Positions 1 through 9,029 of a stretch of DNA of 64,000 bases are shown here, piece after piece. A program made the translations under genes and the position numbers. Source of the stretch: Nocardia niigatensis NBRC 100131 (GTDB taxonomy: Bacteria > Actinomycetota > Actinomycetes > Mycobacteriales > Mycobacteriaceae); contig NZ_BAGC01000040.1 of assembly GCF_000308655.1 (NCBI RefSeq), positions 124,001-188,000 on the forward strand, read 5' to 3'. The notes beneath the pieces are model-generated. The model was not told the DNA's origin and did not search any database. It was given only the letters and a program-made list of their open reading frames with translations. Each line of letters begins with the position of its first letter. The stretch's first letter is position 1.

Positions 1-1889
1 TCTTGCTGCCGCACCTGTTCGAGCATGTCCTGACCGTTGCTCACCCCGGTCAGCACCTCGGCGAGGTCACCGCTGATGCGCGCCGGAACCGAAGTGCGCA
101 TGACGAATTCGAGCAGTTCGGGTTCGAGGGTGTCGACGACGTTCTCCATCAGGTATTCCTCGATGGCGTAGTGCCGTCCCGAGATCTGGTCGATGTACGC
201 GCCCGGATTGTCGCGGCCGCGGAGCGACATGGAGGCGAGCTGCAGTGCCGCCGCCCAACCTTCGGTGGATTCGCGCAGTCGCTCGACCTCCGCCGCGCCG
301 AGCTTCGGCGCGCCGTTTCCGGCGAAGAAGGCCGCGGCCTCCGCGCCGTCGAAGCGCAGCGCGGATTCGTCGATCTCCACGAGTTCGTCTCGAACCCGCA
401 TGCGCCCCAGTGGAAGTCCGGTCCGATGCCGGCTGGTGACGATGACCCGCAGGTGATGGCAGCCGTTGTCGAGCAGAAACGCCATCGCCGCGATGGTGGC
501 AGAACTGGTCACCCGATGCCAGTCGTCGATCACGAGGGCCACCGTCTCGCCGCTCTGGTGGATCTCGTCGATGAGGGTGGTCATGACGTGCCGCGCGGCG
601 TCGCTGGCATGCTCCTCGAGCAGGCGCTCCAGGTTGGCCGCGACTCCCGGATGGGCATAGCGGATCGCCTCCACGACATGCGTCAGGAACCAGACGACAT
701 TGTCGTCATCGTCGTCGACGCTCAGCCAGGCCGCTCGAATACCTTCGGCGGCAAGCGCATTCACCCATTCGGCGGCCAGGGTGCTCTTACCGAACCCGAC
801 GGGTCCGTGGATCAGCACCAGCCGCCGGGCCTGACCTTCCCGCAACCGGTCGAGCAGCCGGCCGCGCAGCACCGGCCGACGCGGAGCGCTCGGCGGCCGA
901 TAGCGGGTGGAGGGTATCGGCGCCGGCGCCGGACTCGAACGCGGCGCCGGAACGGGTACGGGCGGCGCGACCGCCTGCACCCCGACATCGGCCGGCAGCG
1001 CCATGGAGTCGACCGTGAGCCCGGTGGCGAATTGAATATTGCGGAGTCGATCGCCGAACTCCCGGGCGGTGGCCGGCCGATCCGAAGGATCCTGTGCCAT
1101 AGCGGATTCCAGCGCCGAGCACAGTGCGGCCGGCACATCGCTGTCGCGCAGGTTGGGCACCGGCTCGGAGGTGATCCGCACGAACTGCGCGACCATGGAC
1201 TCGCCCTCACGGCGTTCGAAGGCGGCGTGCCCGGTCAGCAGGCAGAACAGTGTCGCGCCCAACCCGTAGATGTCGGCGGCCTCGGCCGGTTCAGCGCCCC
1301 GCAGCACCTCCGGCGCGGTGAATGCCGGTGTGCCGGCGATGAGTCCGGACCCGGTCTCGAAAGCCCCACTGATGCGGGCGATTCCGAAATCGCTCAGCAG
1401 TGGTTCGCCGTAGTCGGATTGCAGGATATTGGCGGGATTCACATCGCGGTGCACGATCCCGTGCGAGTGCGCGACCGCCAGCGCCCCGGCGATCTTCACC
1501 CCGACTGAGAGCACCTCCTGCCACGGCAGCGGCCCCCGCTCGCGCAGCCGGGTCTGCATCGACCCGAGCGCGTAGTACGGCATGGCCAGATAGGGCCGTC
1601 CGGTGACGGTGACGTCGGCGGACAGCACCTGCACGATGTGCGGATGCCCGCCGAACCGTCCCAGCGTCCGCTGCTCCCGCAGAAACCGCGCCCGTTCTTC
1701 CTCGCTCGACCGCGTATCGAGCACCTTCACCGCGACCAGCCGGTCCAGCGAATGCTCGACGCACCGGTACACGACCCCGAATCCCCCGCGCCCGATCTCC
1801 TGGGCATCGTCGAATCCCGCCGCGGCAAGTTCCGCCGCGACACCTATTCGCAGGTCAGGCTGCGTACCTTCGCTATCCCGTTCGACCAT
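1..1889 (-). CDS. pknK: PknK-like Ser/Thr protein kinase fused to a MalT-type ATPase (3' end outside window)
   Basis: About 629 residues are visible and the gene runs off the left edge. Residues about 30-290 form a Hanks-type kinase: glycine loop GRGGFGVVYR near 33-41, VAVKVL, the catalytic loop HRDVNPANIL near 143, and SDFGIA. A proline-rich linker follows. From about residue 355 there is a STAND-type ATPase with Walker A GPVGFGKST, then LVIDDWH and VIVTSRHRTGLPL, as in LuxR/MalT regulators and mycobacterial PknK (about 1,100 residues), so the TPR and LuxR-type C-terminus probably lies outside. The ATG at 1889 is preceded by GAGCGGGG. In the catalytic loop the usual HRDxK lysine is asparagine. 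The gene diverges from the one at 2263. Family assignment is firm; orthology to PknK is likely. Confidence 0.88.
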   Translation of the reverse strand, partial: MVERDSEGTQPDLRIGVAAELAAAGFDDAQEIGRGGFGVVYRCVEHSLDRLVAVKVLDTRSSEEERARFLREQRTLGRFGGHPHIVQVLSADVTVTGRPYLAMPYYALGSMQTRLRERGPLPWQEVLSVGVKIAGALAVAHSHGIVHRDVNPANILQSDYGEPLLSDFGIARISGAFETGSGLIAGTPAFTAPEVLRGAEPAEAADIYGLGATLFCLLTGHAAFERREGESMVAQFVRITSEPVPNLRDSDVPAALCSALESAMAQDPSDRPATAREFGDRLRNIQFATGLTVDSMALPADVGVQAVAPPVPVPAPRSSPAPAPIPSTRYRPPSAPRRPVLRGRLLDRLREGQARRLVLIHGPVGFGKSTLAAEWVNALAAEGIRAAWLSVDDDDDNVVWFLTHVVEAIRYAHPGVAANLERLLEEHASDAARHVMTTLIDEIHQSGETVALVIDDWHRVTSSATIAAMAFLLDNGCHHLRVIVTSRHRTGLPLGRMRVRDELVEIDESALRFDGAEAAAFFAGNGAPKLGAAEVERLRESTEGWAAALQLASMSLRGRDNPGAYIDQISGRHYAIEEYLMENVVDTLEPELLEFVMRTSVPARISGDLAEVLTGVSNGQDMLEQVRQQ

Positions 1890-2262
1890 GCCCCGCTCAT
1901 TTGCTCGACGAGTTGGGCCCCGACCCCCCGATCGTAACCACCGGTATGCCCGATCCGGGAGCGTTCCCCGGGCGCGCCGGTGGGCGCGCGAGAGTTCCGC
2001 CCGGTCAGCGATGGATGTGGTAGTGCTGGCCGCTACCCCGATTGCCGCGTACATGGCGAGTACGGCCGCTGAGGGGTGCGGCGGCCCGCCGGCCGGTGCC
2101 CGTCGGCGGCCGGCGAGTCGGGATTCCCGCTGACTGGTCAAATGTCCGAATTCTCCCCGCGATGCCGGCGCAGGTTGCGAGAATCCCGGGACGATCGGCT
2201 AATCGATCGCGGCCCCGCCCGGTCGGGACCATCCCGGCTGCCGCGATGAGCAGGAGATTCCC
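1890..2262. other. Divergent intergenic region
   Basis: This lies between the divergent kinase gene and the gene starting at 2263 and should hold both promoters. I see no convincing RNA gene, long inverted repeat or open frame with natural amino-acid composition. The only clear signal is the AGGAG ribosome binding site just before 2263. Confidence 0.5.
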
Positions 2263-2772
2263 ATGACAGCACCCGATTCGATGTCCGGTTATGTCGCTAC
2301 GGTCGAAGCGGTGCTGACCTTCTGGCTGACGCGCGCCGACACCCTCGGGATTCTCGGCGGACCTGCCGTACGCCACAGCCATCGGCACATCGATGCGCTG
2401 CTCCGCCGATTCGGCGCTCTGCCGGCGGTCGAACTGACCTCGGACCGGCTGCTGGCGGCCTATCGGCACGATCCCGCGACCGATGCCGCCGACCTGGCCG
2501 CAGGAACCGAAAGAGCGTTGCTGTACTGGGCTTTCGAGACGGCGGCCGGAGCACACCTCATTCCGGTCAATCCCCTCGGCGGCCCGGCTGCGCGGGCATC
2601 GGCGGCCCTCGGCCCCGCCGCGCCCGCCCCGGACCCCTTCGATGGCTGGGCGACCATCCTGTCGCCTCGGCTGTGCCGGCCGGCCGGATCCACGGGCACC
2701 GTCGCGAACTCGGGCCGCGGCGGCTACCTGCCACCCCGCGGCCGGCTCGCCGCCGGGCTCGCCCGCCACTGA
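2263..2772 (+). CDS. Hypothetical protein (169 aa)
   Basis: The frame starts at an ATG with a good AGGAG site six bases upstream and encodes 169 residues. The first 110 residues have a natural soluble, mostly helical composition with several hydrophobic helices (AVLTFWLT, ALLYWAFE). The last 60 residues are rich in Ala, Pro and Gly and low in complexity. There is no signal peptide, cysteine pair or motif I recognise. The overlapping minus-strand frame has the Arg/Gly-rich composition typical of a shadow frame. No function is assigned. Confidence 0.6.
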   Translation: MTAPDSMSGYVATVEAVLTFWLTRADTLGILGGPAVRHSHRHIDALLRRFGALPAVELTSDRLLAAYRHDPATDAADLAAGTERALLYWAFETAAGAHLIPVNPLGGPAARASAALGPAAPAPDPFDGWATILSPRLCRPAGSTGTVANSGRGGYLPPRGRLAAGLARH

Positions 2773-3009
2773 TCCGGCGCCGCCTGCGCCGATCCGAATC
2801 CGACCCGCACACCGATGCCTCTGGCGCGGAGAGGTGTTCAGCGGATTTCAGTGTTTTCCAGGATGAGGACCTGGACCCTTGCGGATGTGATGTGCTCGAT
2901 CGGTGCTGGGCACACATCGGCCGGCGGCCCCGATGGCGTGGCGGGAGGGGTGTTACGCAACGGGAAGCCGCCGCCGGTGATTCCGGAGGATCGAGTCTGC
3001 TCGCCCTGA

Positions 3010-5346
3010 TCAGGAGGTCCTCCGGGAGTCCCGGCCCACTTCGCCGGGCGGTCCGGCGGATCGACCGCCCGGGTTCGTGTTCAGCCGCGCCTTGATGCGG
3101 TCGGCCGCTGTCCTGTCGCCCAGCCGCAGATAACCCGCCAGCGCCAGCCGCCAATATCGCCGCGCGGCAAGCCCATCGGCCCGCGCCGCGGCGATCCGGC
3201 CCATGCCCTCCTGCCCGCGTGCCTGCTCGAGGATGCTCCCGGCGGTACACCCGAGTTCGGCGGCGCGTTCGAAGGCCTCGAACGCTTCGGGGAAGCTGCC
3301 GAGCCGTTCGTAGCCGGAGCCCAGCACATTGCAGGCCATCGCCTCGTCGATGTGCAGGTCGAGCGCCCGGAACAGCTCGATCGCGGCGAGCAGCCGGCGC
3401 ACCGCGTCGTGGCACCGCCCGAGACAGATCTCGATCTGGGCGGTGTCGCGCAACAGGATCGCGGTATTGCGCACGGTGCCGAACTCGGTGACGTAGGCCA
3501 GGGCCGCGGAACTCTGCCGCAGCGCCTCCTCGAACTCGCCACGATGGAAGTGGATCCATGCCTGATGGGCCATGGTGGTGTGCTCGCCCTGCGCGTCACC
3601 GATGGTGATGAACACCGCGCGGGCCTGCTCGTACATCCGCGCCGCGCCGATATCGTCACCCCTGGTCAACCGGGCCAGCCCCAGATTGTTGCAGGTGACG
3701 GCCTCGGCGTACCGATCACCGGCCCGCAACGCGGCACGCAGCCCGAGTTCGTGGGTCTCGATCCACAGATCGGTGTCGTTGGCGATGAAGGCGAATTCCC
3801 TGAGCGCGAAGGCGATTTGCCAGCATCGGCTGTCGAGGCCCGCGTCGAAGGCCGTATGCGCCACCGCCGCCAGGTTGTCCCGGACCGCGGTCAGATCGCG
3901 CACCGCGCTGTCGTAATCCCGGTAGCGGTAAGAGTTTTCGCTCGGCAGCGGAGCCATTCGGGCGCGGTGCCGGTCCGGGGTCAGCAGCCGATCGGCGGCG
4001 TCCGCTCGGGAAAGGTAATGGTCGACGACGCGGATAATGGCCCGGCGCTGGGCATCCGGGCTCAGTGCGGACATCGCCCTCCGGTGCGCGAAGGCGCGCA
4101 GGAGATCGTGGTACCCGTATCGGCCGGGGGATCGCGTATCGAGCAGATTGGCCTCGACAAGCCGGCGCAGCTGCCGCCGGGCCGCCCCGCGGTCGAGCCC
4201 GGCGAGCGCCGCGGCGGCGTCCAGGTCCACGGTCGGCCCCGGATGCAGACCCAGCAGGGTGAAGGTCGCGGCGGACTCGGGCGCCAGCCGGGCCACCGAC
4301 TGCTCGAAGAGCGTTTCGACATCCCGATCGCCATCGTCGAAGACCGCGATATCGGCCGGGGCCGGCCACGGCTCGCTGCGCAGGATGGCCGCGGCGATCC
4401 TGATGGCCACCGGCAGGCCGTGACACTGCGCCGAAATCACCGCACGCTCAGCATCATCCGGGCAGTTATCGGCGGGAAGATCGGCCGTCAGCCCGTCGAG
4501 CAACTCCGCCGAATCCTGCTCGGACAGCGGCGCGATCCGAATGTGGCGAGCATCGTCGAGCCCATTGAGATTGCTGCGACTGGTGATCAGAACGGCACAG
4601 CCGCCGTCGGCGGGCAGCAGCGGCCGCACCTGGTCGGCGTCGACGGCATTGTCCAGCACCATGAGCAGAGATCTGCCGCGCAGCTGGTCACGCAGCATCG
4701 CGGTGCGCCCATCCTGGTTCACCGGCACCGCCTCGGCGGCAATGCCCAACTGCCGCAGGAGTTTGTCCGCCGCCTCCCCCGCGGGCATCGCCGGCTCGGC
4801 CGCGTATCCGTGCAGGTCGACGAAGACGCAGCCGTCGGGGAAGTCCGTCAGCAATTCGCGCGCCGCACGCACGGCCAGTGTGGTCTTTCCGACGCCGCCG
4901 AGCCCGGACAGCACACAGAGCGCTCCGGAGTCGCGGTCGGCGGTCAAGGCCGCGCGTATCCGCCGCAGCTCTTCCTCCCTGCCGCACAGGAGGCGAATGT
5001 CGCGAGGCAGATCGGTCGTGACCGGCTCGGCGGGGAGCCGGCTCTGCTGCTCGTCGAGTCGCACCAGCTGCACCTCGTCGCGCAGTGCGACAAGACGTTT
5101 GGCGTCTTCCCCGACGATGCCCAGCTCGATCAACACGCGGTCGAACATCTCGCTGGTCGGCAGTGTCGTGCCGTTCAGATACGCGTACACGCTGCCGCTG
5201 GCGACATTGAGCCGTTTGGCGAGCTGGGTGCGGTTGACGCGGCCGTGCTGCTTCTCCGCCCGCAGTATCGCCACGCTCAGTTCGGAAACGAACCGCCGCA
5301 ACACGGTTTCCGCCCTGTACCCGTTCGCGCGTTTGCCAGCCACCAC
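3010..5346 (-). CDS. XRE-type HTH / NB-ARC ATPase / TPR regulator
   Basis: This 778-residue protein begins with an XRE-like helix-turn-helix (about 20-70; TQLAKRLNVASGSVYAYLNG). An NB-ARC/AP-ATPase module follows from about residue 120: GREEEL, Walker A GLGGVGKTT, Walker B LLMVLDNA, VLITSRSNL and GLPVAIRIAA. The C-terminal half (about 480-760) carries TPR-like helical repeats. The architecture matches actinobacterial AfsR/NLR-like signal-transduction ATPases in which ligand binding by the repeats controls the ATPase. The GTG at 5346 sits five bases after GGAGG. Only 56 bases separate it from the upstream minus-strand gene, so it may be the last gene of the TerY-P/SEFIR operon. The regulated target is unknown. 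Confidence 0.85.
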   Translation of the reverse strand: MVAGKRANGYRAETVLRRFVSELSVAILRAEKQHGRVNRTQLAKRLNVASGSVYAYLNGTTLPTSEMFDRVLIELGIVGEDAKRLVALRDEVQLVRLDEQQSRLPAEPVTTDLPRDIRLLCGREEELRRIRAALTADRDSGALCVLSGLGGVGKTTLAVRAARELLTDFPDGCVFVDLHGYAAEPAMPAGEAADKLLRQLGIAAEAVPVNQDGRTAMLRDQLRGRSLLMVLDNAVDADQVRPLLPADGGCAVLITSRSNLNGLDDARHIRIAPLSEQDSAELLDGLTADLPADNCPDDAERAVISAQCHGLPVAIRIAAAILRSEPWPAPADIAVFDDGDRDVETLFEQSVARLAPESAATFTLLGLHPGPTVDLDAAAALAGLDRGAARRQLRRLVEANLLDTRSPGRYGYHDLLRAFAHRRAMSALSPDAQRRAIIRVVDHYLSRADAADRLLTPDRHRARMAPLPSENSYRYRDYDSAVRDLTAVRDNLAAVAHTAFDAGLDSRCWQIAFALREFAFIANDTDLWIETHELGLRAALRAGDRYAEAVTCNNLGLARLTRGDDIGAARMYEQARAVFITIGDAQGEHTTMAHQAWIHFHRGEFEEALRQSSAALAYVTEFGTVRNTAILLRDTAQIEICLGRCHDAVRRLLAAIELFRALDLHIDEAMACNVLGSGYERLGSFPEAFEAFERAAELGCTAGSILEQARGQEGMGRIAAARADGLAARRYWRLALAGYLRLGDRTAADRIKARLNTNPGGRSAGPPGEVGRDSRRTS

Positions 5347-5402
5347 GCCCTCCGGCCCGAAACTCGCCCGCTATCGGGGTTCCTCCCGATTGTGGGCCAC
5401 CG

Positions 5403-5987
5403 TCACGGCCGCGTCCACAACCCGGATGCGTTCCGGCGCAACCCGCGACGCCCCCGCGACGCGTCGAGCAGTTGCCGCTGTTCGGCTTTGAGTGCGGAGA
5501 AGGCGTCGCGCACGTAGGACACGTAGGCCGCGCCCGGGTGCCCGATCAACGCGTGCTCGAGGGGCGATGCCGTCTCGATGGCCACCTCCAACGCACTCAC
5601 GTGCGCACAGAACGTCAGCAACGGTACCGGGATGGCGCTTTCCAGAATCAGGTCCGCATGCTCGACGATGAGATCACGCATTCTCCGGTTGGCCGGCATC
5701 AGGGAATGGTCGCGCCAGCCACGCCAGGTCGCCGAGTCGGCATCCGGCCGCCGGGATTCTCTGGGCGGCAAGTGAGATGCGCGCAGCACCTCCCAGATGC
5801 GCTCGTTCACATCCAGCCACGCGTGCAACGGCCCGTACAGCTCGCGCAGTTGCGCATTGACCCGGTCGAGCCGGGCGCGGCGGCGTTCCTGCAGCACCTG
5901 GCCACGCTGGTTGAGCAGGTAGGCGAGCACCGCGACCAGAATACTGGCACTGGCCGTGATCACCGCTGCGGCCATGCCCCCACTCAC
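5403..5987 (-). CDS. Small membrane-anchored hypothetical protein
   Basis: The protein has 194 residues. Residues about 3-26 form one hydrophobic segment (AAAVITASASILVAVLAYLL), followed by a basic, helical, possibly coiled-coil stretch rich in Arg/Glu/Gln and then a soluble helical domain. This suggests an N-terminally anchored cytoplasmic domain. The GTG start overlaps the stop of the SEFIR gene as GTGA, indicating translational coupling, so it is probably a partner of that protein. I recognise no enzyme family. Confidence 0.72.
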   Translation of the reverse strand: MSGGMAAAVITASASILVAVLAYLLNQRGQVLQERRRARLDRVNAQLRELYGPLHAWLDVNERIWEVLRASHLPPRESRRPDADSATWRGWRDHSLMPANRRMRDLIVEHADLILESAIPVPLLTFCAHVSALEVAIETASPLEHALIGHPGAAYVSYVRDAFSALKAEQRQLLDASRGRRGLRRNASGLWTRP

Positions 5988-7360
5988 TGCCCGGCGTTCC
6001 AGGTCGGCAGCCGCACCACGGACGGATTTGGTTGCGGCCGTTCATAATACGGCTGCGTCGTGATCACCCGCAGCAGGTCCTCGGCGCCCTGGACGGTGAA
6101 ATCGGAGACGATGTAGTGGTCGGCGATCCCGGGCTGCAGAAACAAGGGGATCTCCTCGATCGAGCGTCCGGGGAGCACCACCGGGAGCAGTCTGCCCAGC
6201 CAGGTTTCGCGGTCGCTGTGCAGGCGGTCCATCATGACCGACATCTCGGATTGCAGACCACGATTCGTCCGGCTGTCGGCCTGACCGTCCGCGGCGCGCC
6301 TACAGTCCGGTGAGGCGATGACGAGCACGAAGTCCGCGGCGGTGATCTGGCCTATCGCCCAGTGGAACCAGTTCCGCCGGTATTCGAGTTCCCACCGATC
6401 CAGATGTACGTCGAGACCGCATCGTATGGCGAGGAATTCGCTGAAACGCAGAACCGAATCGGTGTGCGCGCGATCGTCGTGGGCGTAGGAGACGAACACC
6501 CTGGGCGCCCGCGGCGGGCGGTCCGCCGCGCGGGAACCCGTGGATTGCAGGCTCTGCGCGATAGCAGAGGCCGAATCCGGCAGTGCCAGTCGGATTCTCA
6601 CCGGTTCGGAAGCCGGGTCGTATGCCCTCGCAGGGCCGGATCCCGCGGCGAGGTCGAAGCGGGCGCCGGCATCGAGCGTCAGTTCCGCACAGCCGGCCGG
6701 CACCGTGACGGTCATCCATGAGGTGTACGACCCGGGTCGCAGTCCCGAGGCCGTCGCGGCAGTGTGACGCCAGCGGACCTCGGATCCGCCGACGCCGAAA
6801 AGGTCCACCATCGGATCCGTCGCGGGCAGCTGCACCCCGTCGCCGGGGGCGAACGTCAGATATCGGTCCGGCGCATACGATCTCGGTGGCTGCGGCGTCA
6901 GTACACACCCCGGGATCGCATCGACGACGACCACCCGACCTTCGGTCCCGGGGACAGACAGCTCGATGTCGATCTCGAACCAGGCCGGTCCCGGGACACC
7001 CGGTTCCAGCAGCAGGTCGTAGGTGATCCCGGCCAGGTACGCGTCCCGGCCGCTGAAATACTCCGGCCGCGGCGTGACGGGGTAGACCCGGCAGTCACGA
7101 ATGCGCAAGGTGCCCAACGCGATCCGATGCGGCGGCGATGGCGCATCGCGACCGCCGACCTCGGACAGCAAGAGTCGAACGGCGACGGGCTCCCCGCTCG
7201 CGTCCGGCGCTCCTCGCACCGCCGCCGGACCGGGAGACGGTGCGTTCGCGGGCCCGCCCGGCGCGGTGTTGGCAACCCGCGCGTTCCGGCCCGCCAGCGC
7301 CGAACCGGTCATGGTGACGTCGCCACCGATGTGCACGCCGGAGTGATCATCGCGCTGCAT
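5984..7360 (-). CDS. SEFIR-domain protein
   Basis: The protein has 458 residues. At about residues 287-430 it carries a SEFIR domain, a relative of TIR domains: RVFVSYAHDDRAHTDSVLRF, then HLDRWE, a W-x2-W pair, and ADFVLVIASPDC. In bacteria such domains act as signalling or effector modules in stress and conflict systems. The middle (about 50-280) is a beta-rich region that I do not recognise. The N-terminus has a short tag, HIGGDVTMTGSALAGRN, closely similar to the C-terminal tag of the neighbouring 520-residue membrane protein. It lies between that gene and the coupled small membrane protein. NADase activity is not claimed, as the active site cannot be judged by eye. Confidence 0.85.
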   Translation of the reverse strand: MQRDDHSGVHIGGDVTMTGSALAGRNARVANTAPGGPANAPSPGPAAVRGAPDASGEPVAVRLLLSEVGGRDAPSPPHRIALGTLRIRDCRVYPVTPRPEYFSGRDAYLAGITYDLLLEPGVPGPAWFEIDIELSVPGTEGRVVVVDAIPGCVLTPQPPRSYAPDRYLTFAPGDGVQLPATDPMVDLFGVGGSEVRWRHTAATASGLRPGSYTSWMTVTVPAGCAELTLDAGARFDLAAGSGPARAYDPASEPVRIRLALPDSASAIAQSLQSTGSRAADRPPRAPRVFVSYAHDDRAHTDSVLRFSEFLAIRCGLDVHLDRWELEYRRNWFHWAIGQITAADFVLVIASPDCRRAADGQADSRTNRGLQSEMSVMMDRLHSDRETWLGRLLPVVLPGRSIEEIPLFLQPGIADHYIVSDFTVQGAEDLLRVITTQPYYERPQPNPSVVRLPTWNAGQ

Positions 7361-7401
7361 GATGCCGCCTTTCGATGGATCGGCCGGTTCTGCTCGATGG
7401 C

Positions 7402-8964
7402 CTAGTGGCCGGTGGCCGAACCGGAGGTCGGGGCGCTGACCGAGGCCGACGCGCCGCCCAACGCGGAATGGGACATGTTCAGGTCGCCGCCGACCGTGAC
7501 GCTGTTGCTGATGATCTGCTCGCTGCGCCGTTTCAACTCGGCGGGATCGACGTTCTTCTCGGAGAGAAAGGCGAGCAGAGTATTGAAGACGCGTTTGTCG
7601 ACGATCTTCATGACCATCTGCTCGTCCAGACTCTGGAAATACCGGTGGTAGCCGATCGCGCCCTGCGAATCGCGGTGCGCCGCGCTCTCGCGCAGGCTGA
7701 CCAGGGCGCCGTGGTGGAATCTGGACAATTCACGAATCTGCCGCAGCTGCAGGCGATCCTTGCGCCAGCGGCGCAGCCCGGCCAGCAGATGGTGAGAGAC
7801 GCCGGGGAGGCAGCCCACCATCGCCTTCGGCAACCGTCTCGCACTGCGCAGCGCCAACCGCACCAGGTCGGCCGCGGTCGGCTGGGCCAGCAGATCATCG
7901 ATCACGTAATAGTCGGGGCTGAACGGCGGCACCACCGTGTAGTTCGCCTCGACGAACAGCGAATCCTCGTTCAGCACCAGCCTGAGGAAGGCCGACCACA
8001 CCATTTCGCCTTCCCAGCAGACGATCTCGACGGTGAGATAGGGCCGGGCCCGGTCCTCCGGATGGGTCATCAACTGGGCGAGGACGACCGGGTCCGCCCA
8101 CGGCGTCGGGGCACCGTACGGATCGGGCAGGAAGCGGCGGTCGTTGTGGACGTCGGCGCCGTTGACCAGCAATCGGTTGCCGACGGTCAGGTCCGGGATA
8201 TCGAGCCGGGCGAGGTCGGCGGTGAGCCGGGTGTTGAGTTCCACCGCGGTGAACGGCAGGATCGGCGCGGCCGGGTCTTCCGGCTGGGTGGTATCCAAGG
8301 CCACCGACCAGCCGGCCCGCAGCCAGCCGTGCCCGGCGAACGGGTTGTACCCGCGATAGACCGTCACATTTCCCGTGGCGTAGCCGGCGACGTGCGCGAT
8401 TTGCCGCCGCATCCGGTCGGTCCGGGCCACCGGCGGCGAGGAGGTCGCGAAATTGTCCTTGTGCAGGCCCTGCGCGATGTTTCCCCAGCAGGCGATGTAG
8501 GTTTCGGCGAAGACGGCCGCCCAGGCGATCACCGCCGCGAGCCCGATCAACGGAAGCCGCTGCGGGAATCCCGACAACCCGGACATCGCCACCACCAGCG
8601 CACCGACCAGCGCGGCATCACGCACCACATGCCGACGGTGGGCCGCCAGGGCATGCAAGCACACCGTCACCAGGTCGACCGCCGGGGACAGGGTGACCGC
8701 CAACCGTGGTTCCTCGAGCACATCCTCGATCACCGTGCGCGCGATTCGTGCGTCGAGATGCGTTGCGATGCACAGATATCGGGTCGCGGCGGAGGTACGC
8801 GCGGAGGAGTGCACGGCGACCGACCCGGATGCGCGCGAACCGGGTGCGGTGGCGGCGGACGCCGTTGCGGCGGGGGCCGTCGACGCCGCCGTGCCGGTTC
8901 GTGCCGGGCCCGCGCTCGACTGTCGAGCCGGAGAACCGTTGGGATTGCTGCTCCAGGTCGGCAT
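7402..8964 (-). CDS. Membrane protein of the TerY-P/SEFIR operon (520 aa)
   Basis: The ATG at 8964 is four bases after GGAGG, so the longer upstream extension of the frame is not used. The first 50 residues are Ser/Pro/Ala-rich. Around residues 105-160 there are two hydrophobic segments (AALVGALVVAMSGL, LPLIGLAAVIAWAAVFAETYIA). The rest is a large soluble domain with many aromatic residues and no enzyme motif I know. The last 30 residues contain VTVGGDLNMSHSALGGASA, resembling the N-terminal tag of the SEFIR protein encoded next. It lies 65 bases after the kinase gene, in the same operon. It may be a sensor or scaffold for the kinase/phosphatase/vWA set; this is inference. Confidence 0.72.
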   Translation of the reverse strand: MPTWSSNPNGSPARQSSAGPARTGTAASTAPAATASAATAPGSRASGSVAVHSSARTSAATRYLCIATHLDARIARTVIEDVLEEPRLAVTLSPAVDLVTVCLHALAAHRRHVVRDAALVGALVVAMSGLSGFPQRLPLIGLAAVIAWAAVFAETYIACWGNIAQGLHKDNFATSSPPVARTDRMRRQIAHVAGYATGNVTVYRGYNPFAGHGWLRAGWSVALDTTQPEDPAAPILPFTAVELNTRLTADLARLDIPDLTVGNRLLVNGADVHNDRRFLPDPYGAPTPWADPVVLAQLMTHPEDRARPYLTVEIVCWEGEMVWSAFLRLVLNEDSLFVEANYTVVPPFSPDYYVIDDLLAQPTAADLVRLALRSARRLPKAMVGCLPGVSHHLLAGLRRWRKDRLQLRQIRELSRFHHGALVSLRESAAHRDSQGAIGYHRYFQSLDEQMVMKIVDKRVFNTLLAFLSEKNVDPAELKRRSEQIISNSVTVGGDLNMSHSALGGASASVSAPTSGSATGH

Positions 8965-9029
8965 CTCCCCTCCAATGTTCCTGAATTTCTCGGTTCCTGA
9001 AATCTCTTGGGGCTTATCGCATTCCGGGC

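Noticed and set aside
3352..5517. A 721-codon plus-strand frame
   Set aside because: It is antisense to the XRE/NB-ARC/TPR gene, is rich in Arg/Gly/His/Gln, and has no domain or ribosome binding site; a high-GC shadow.
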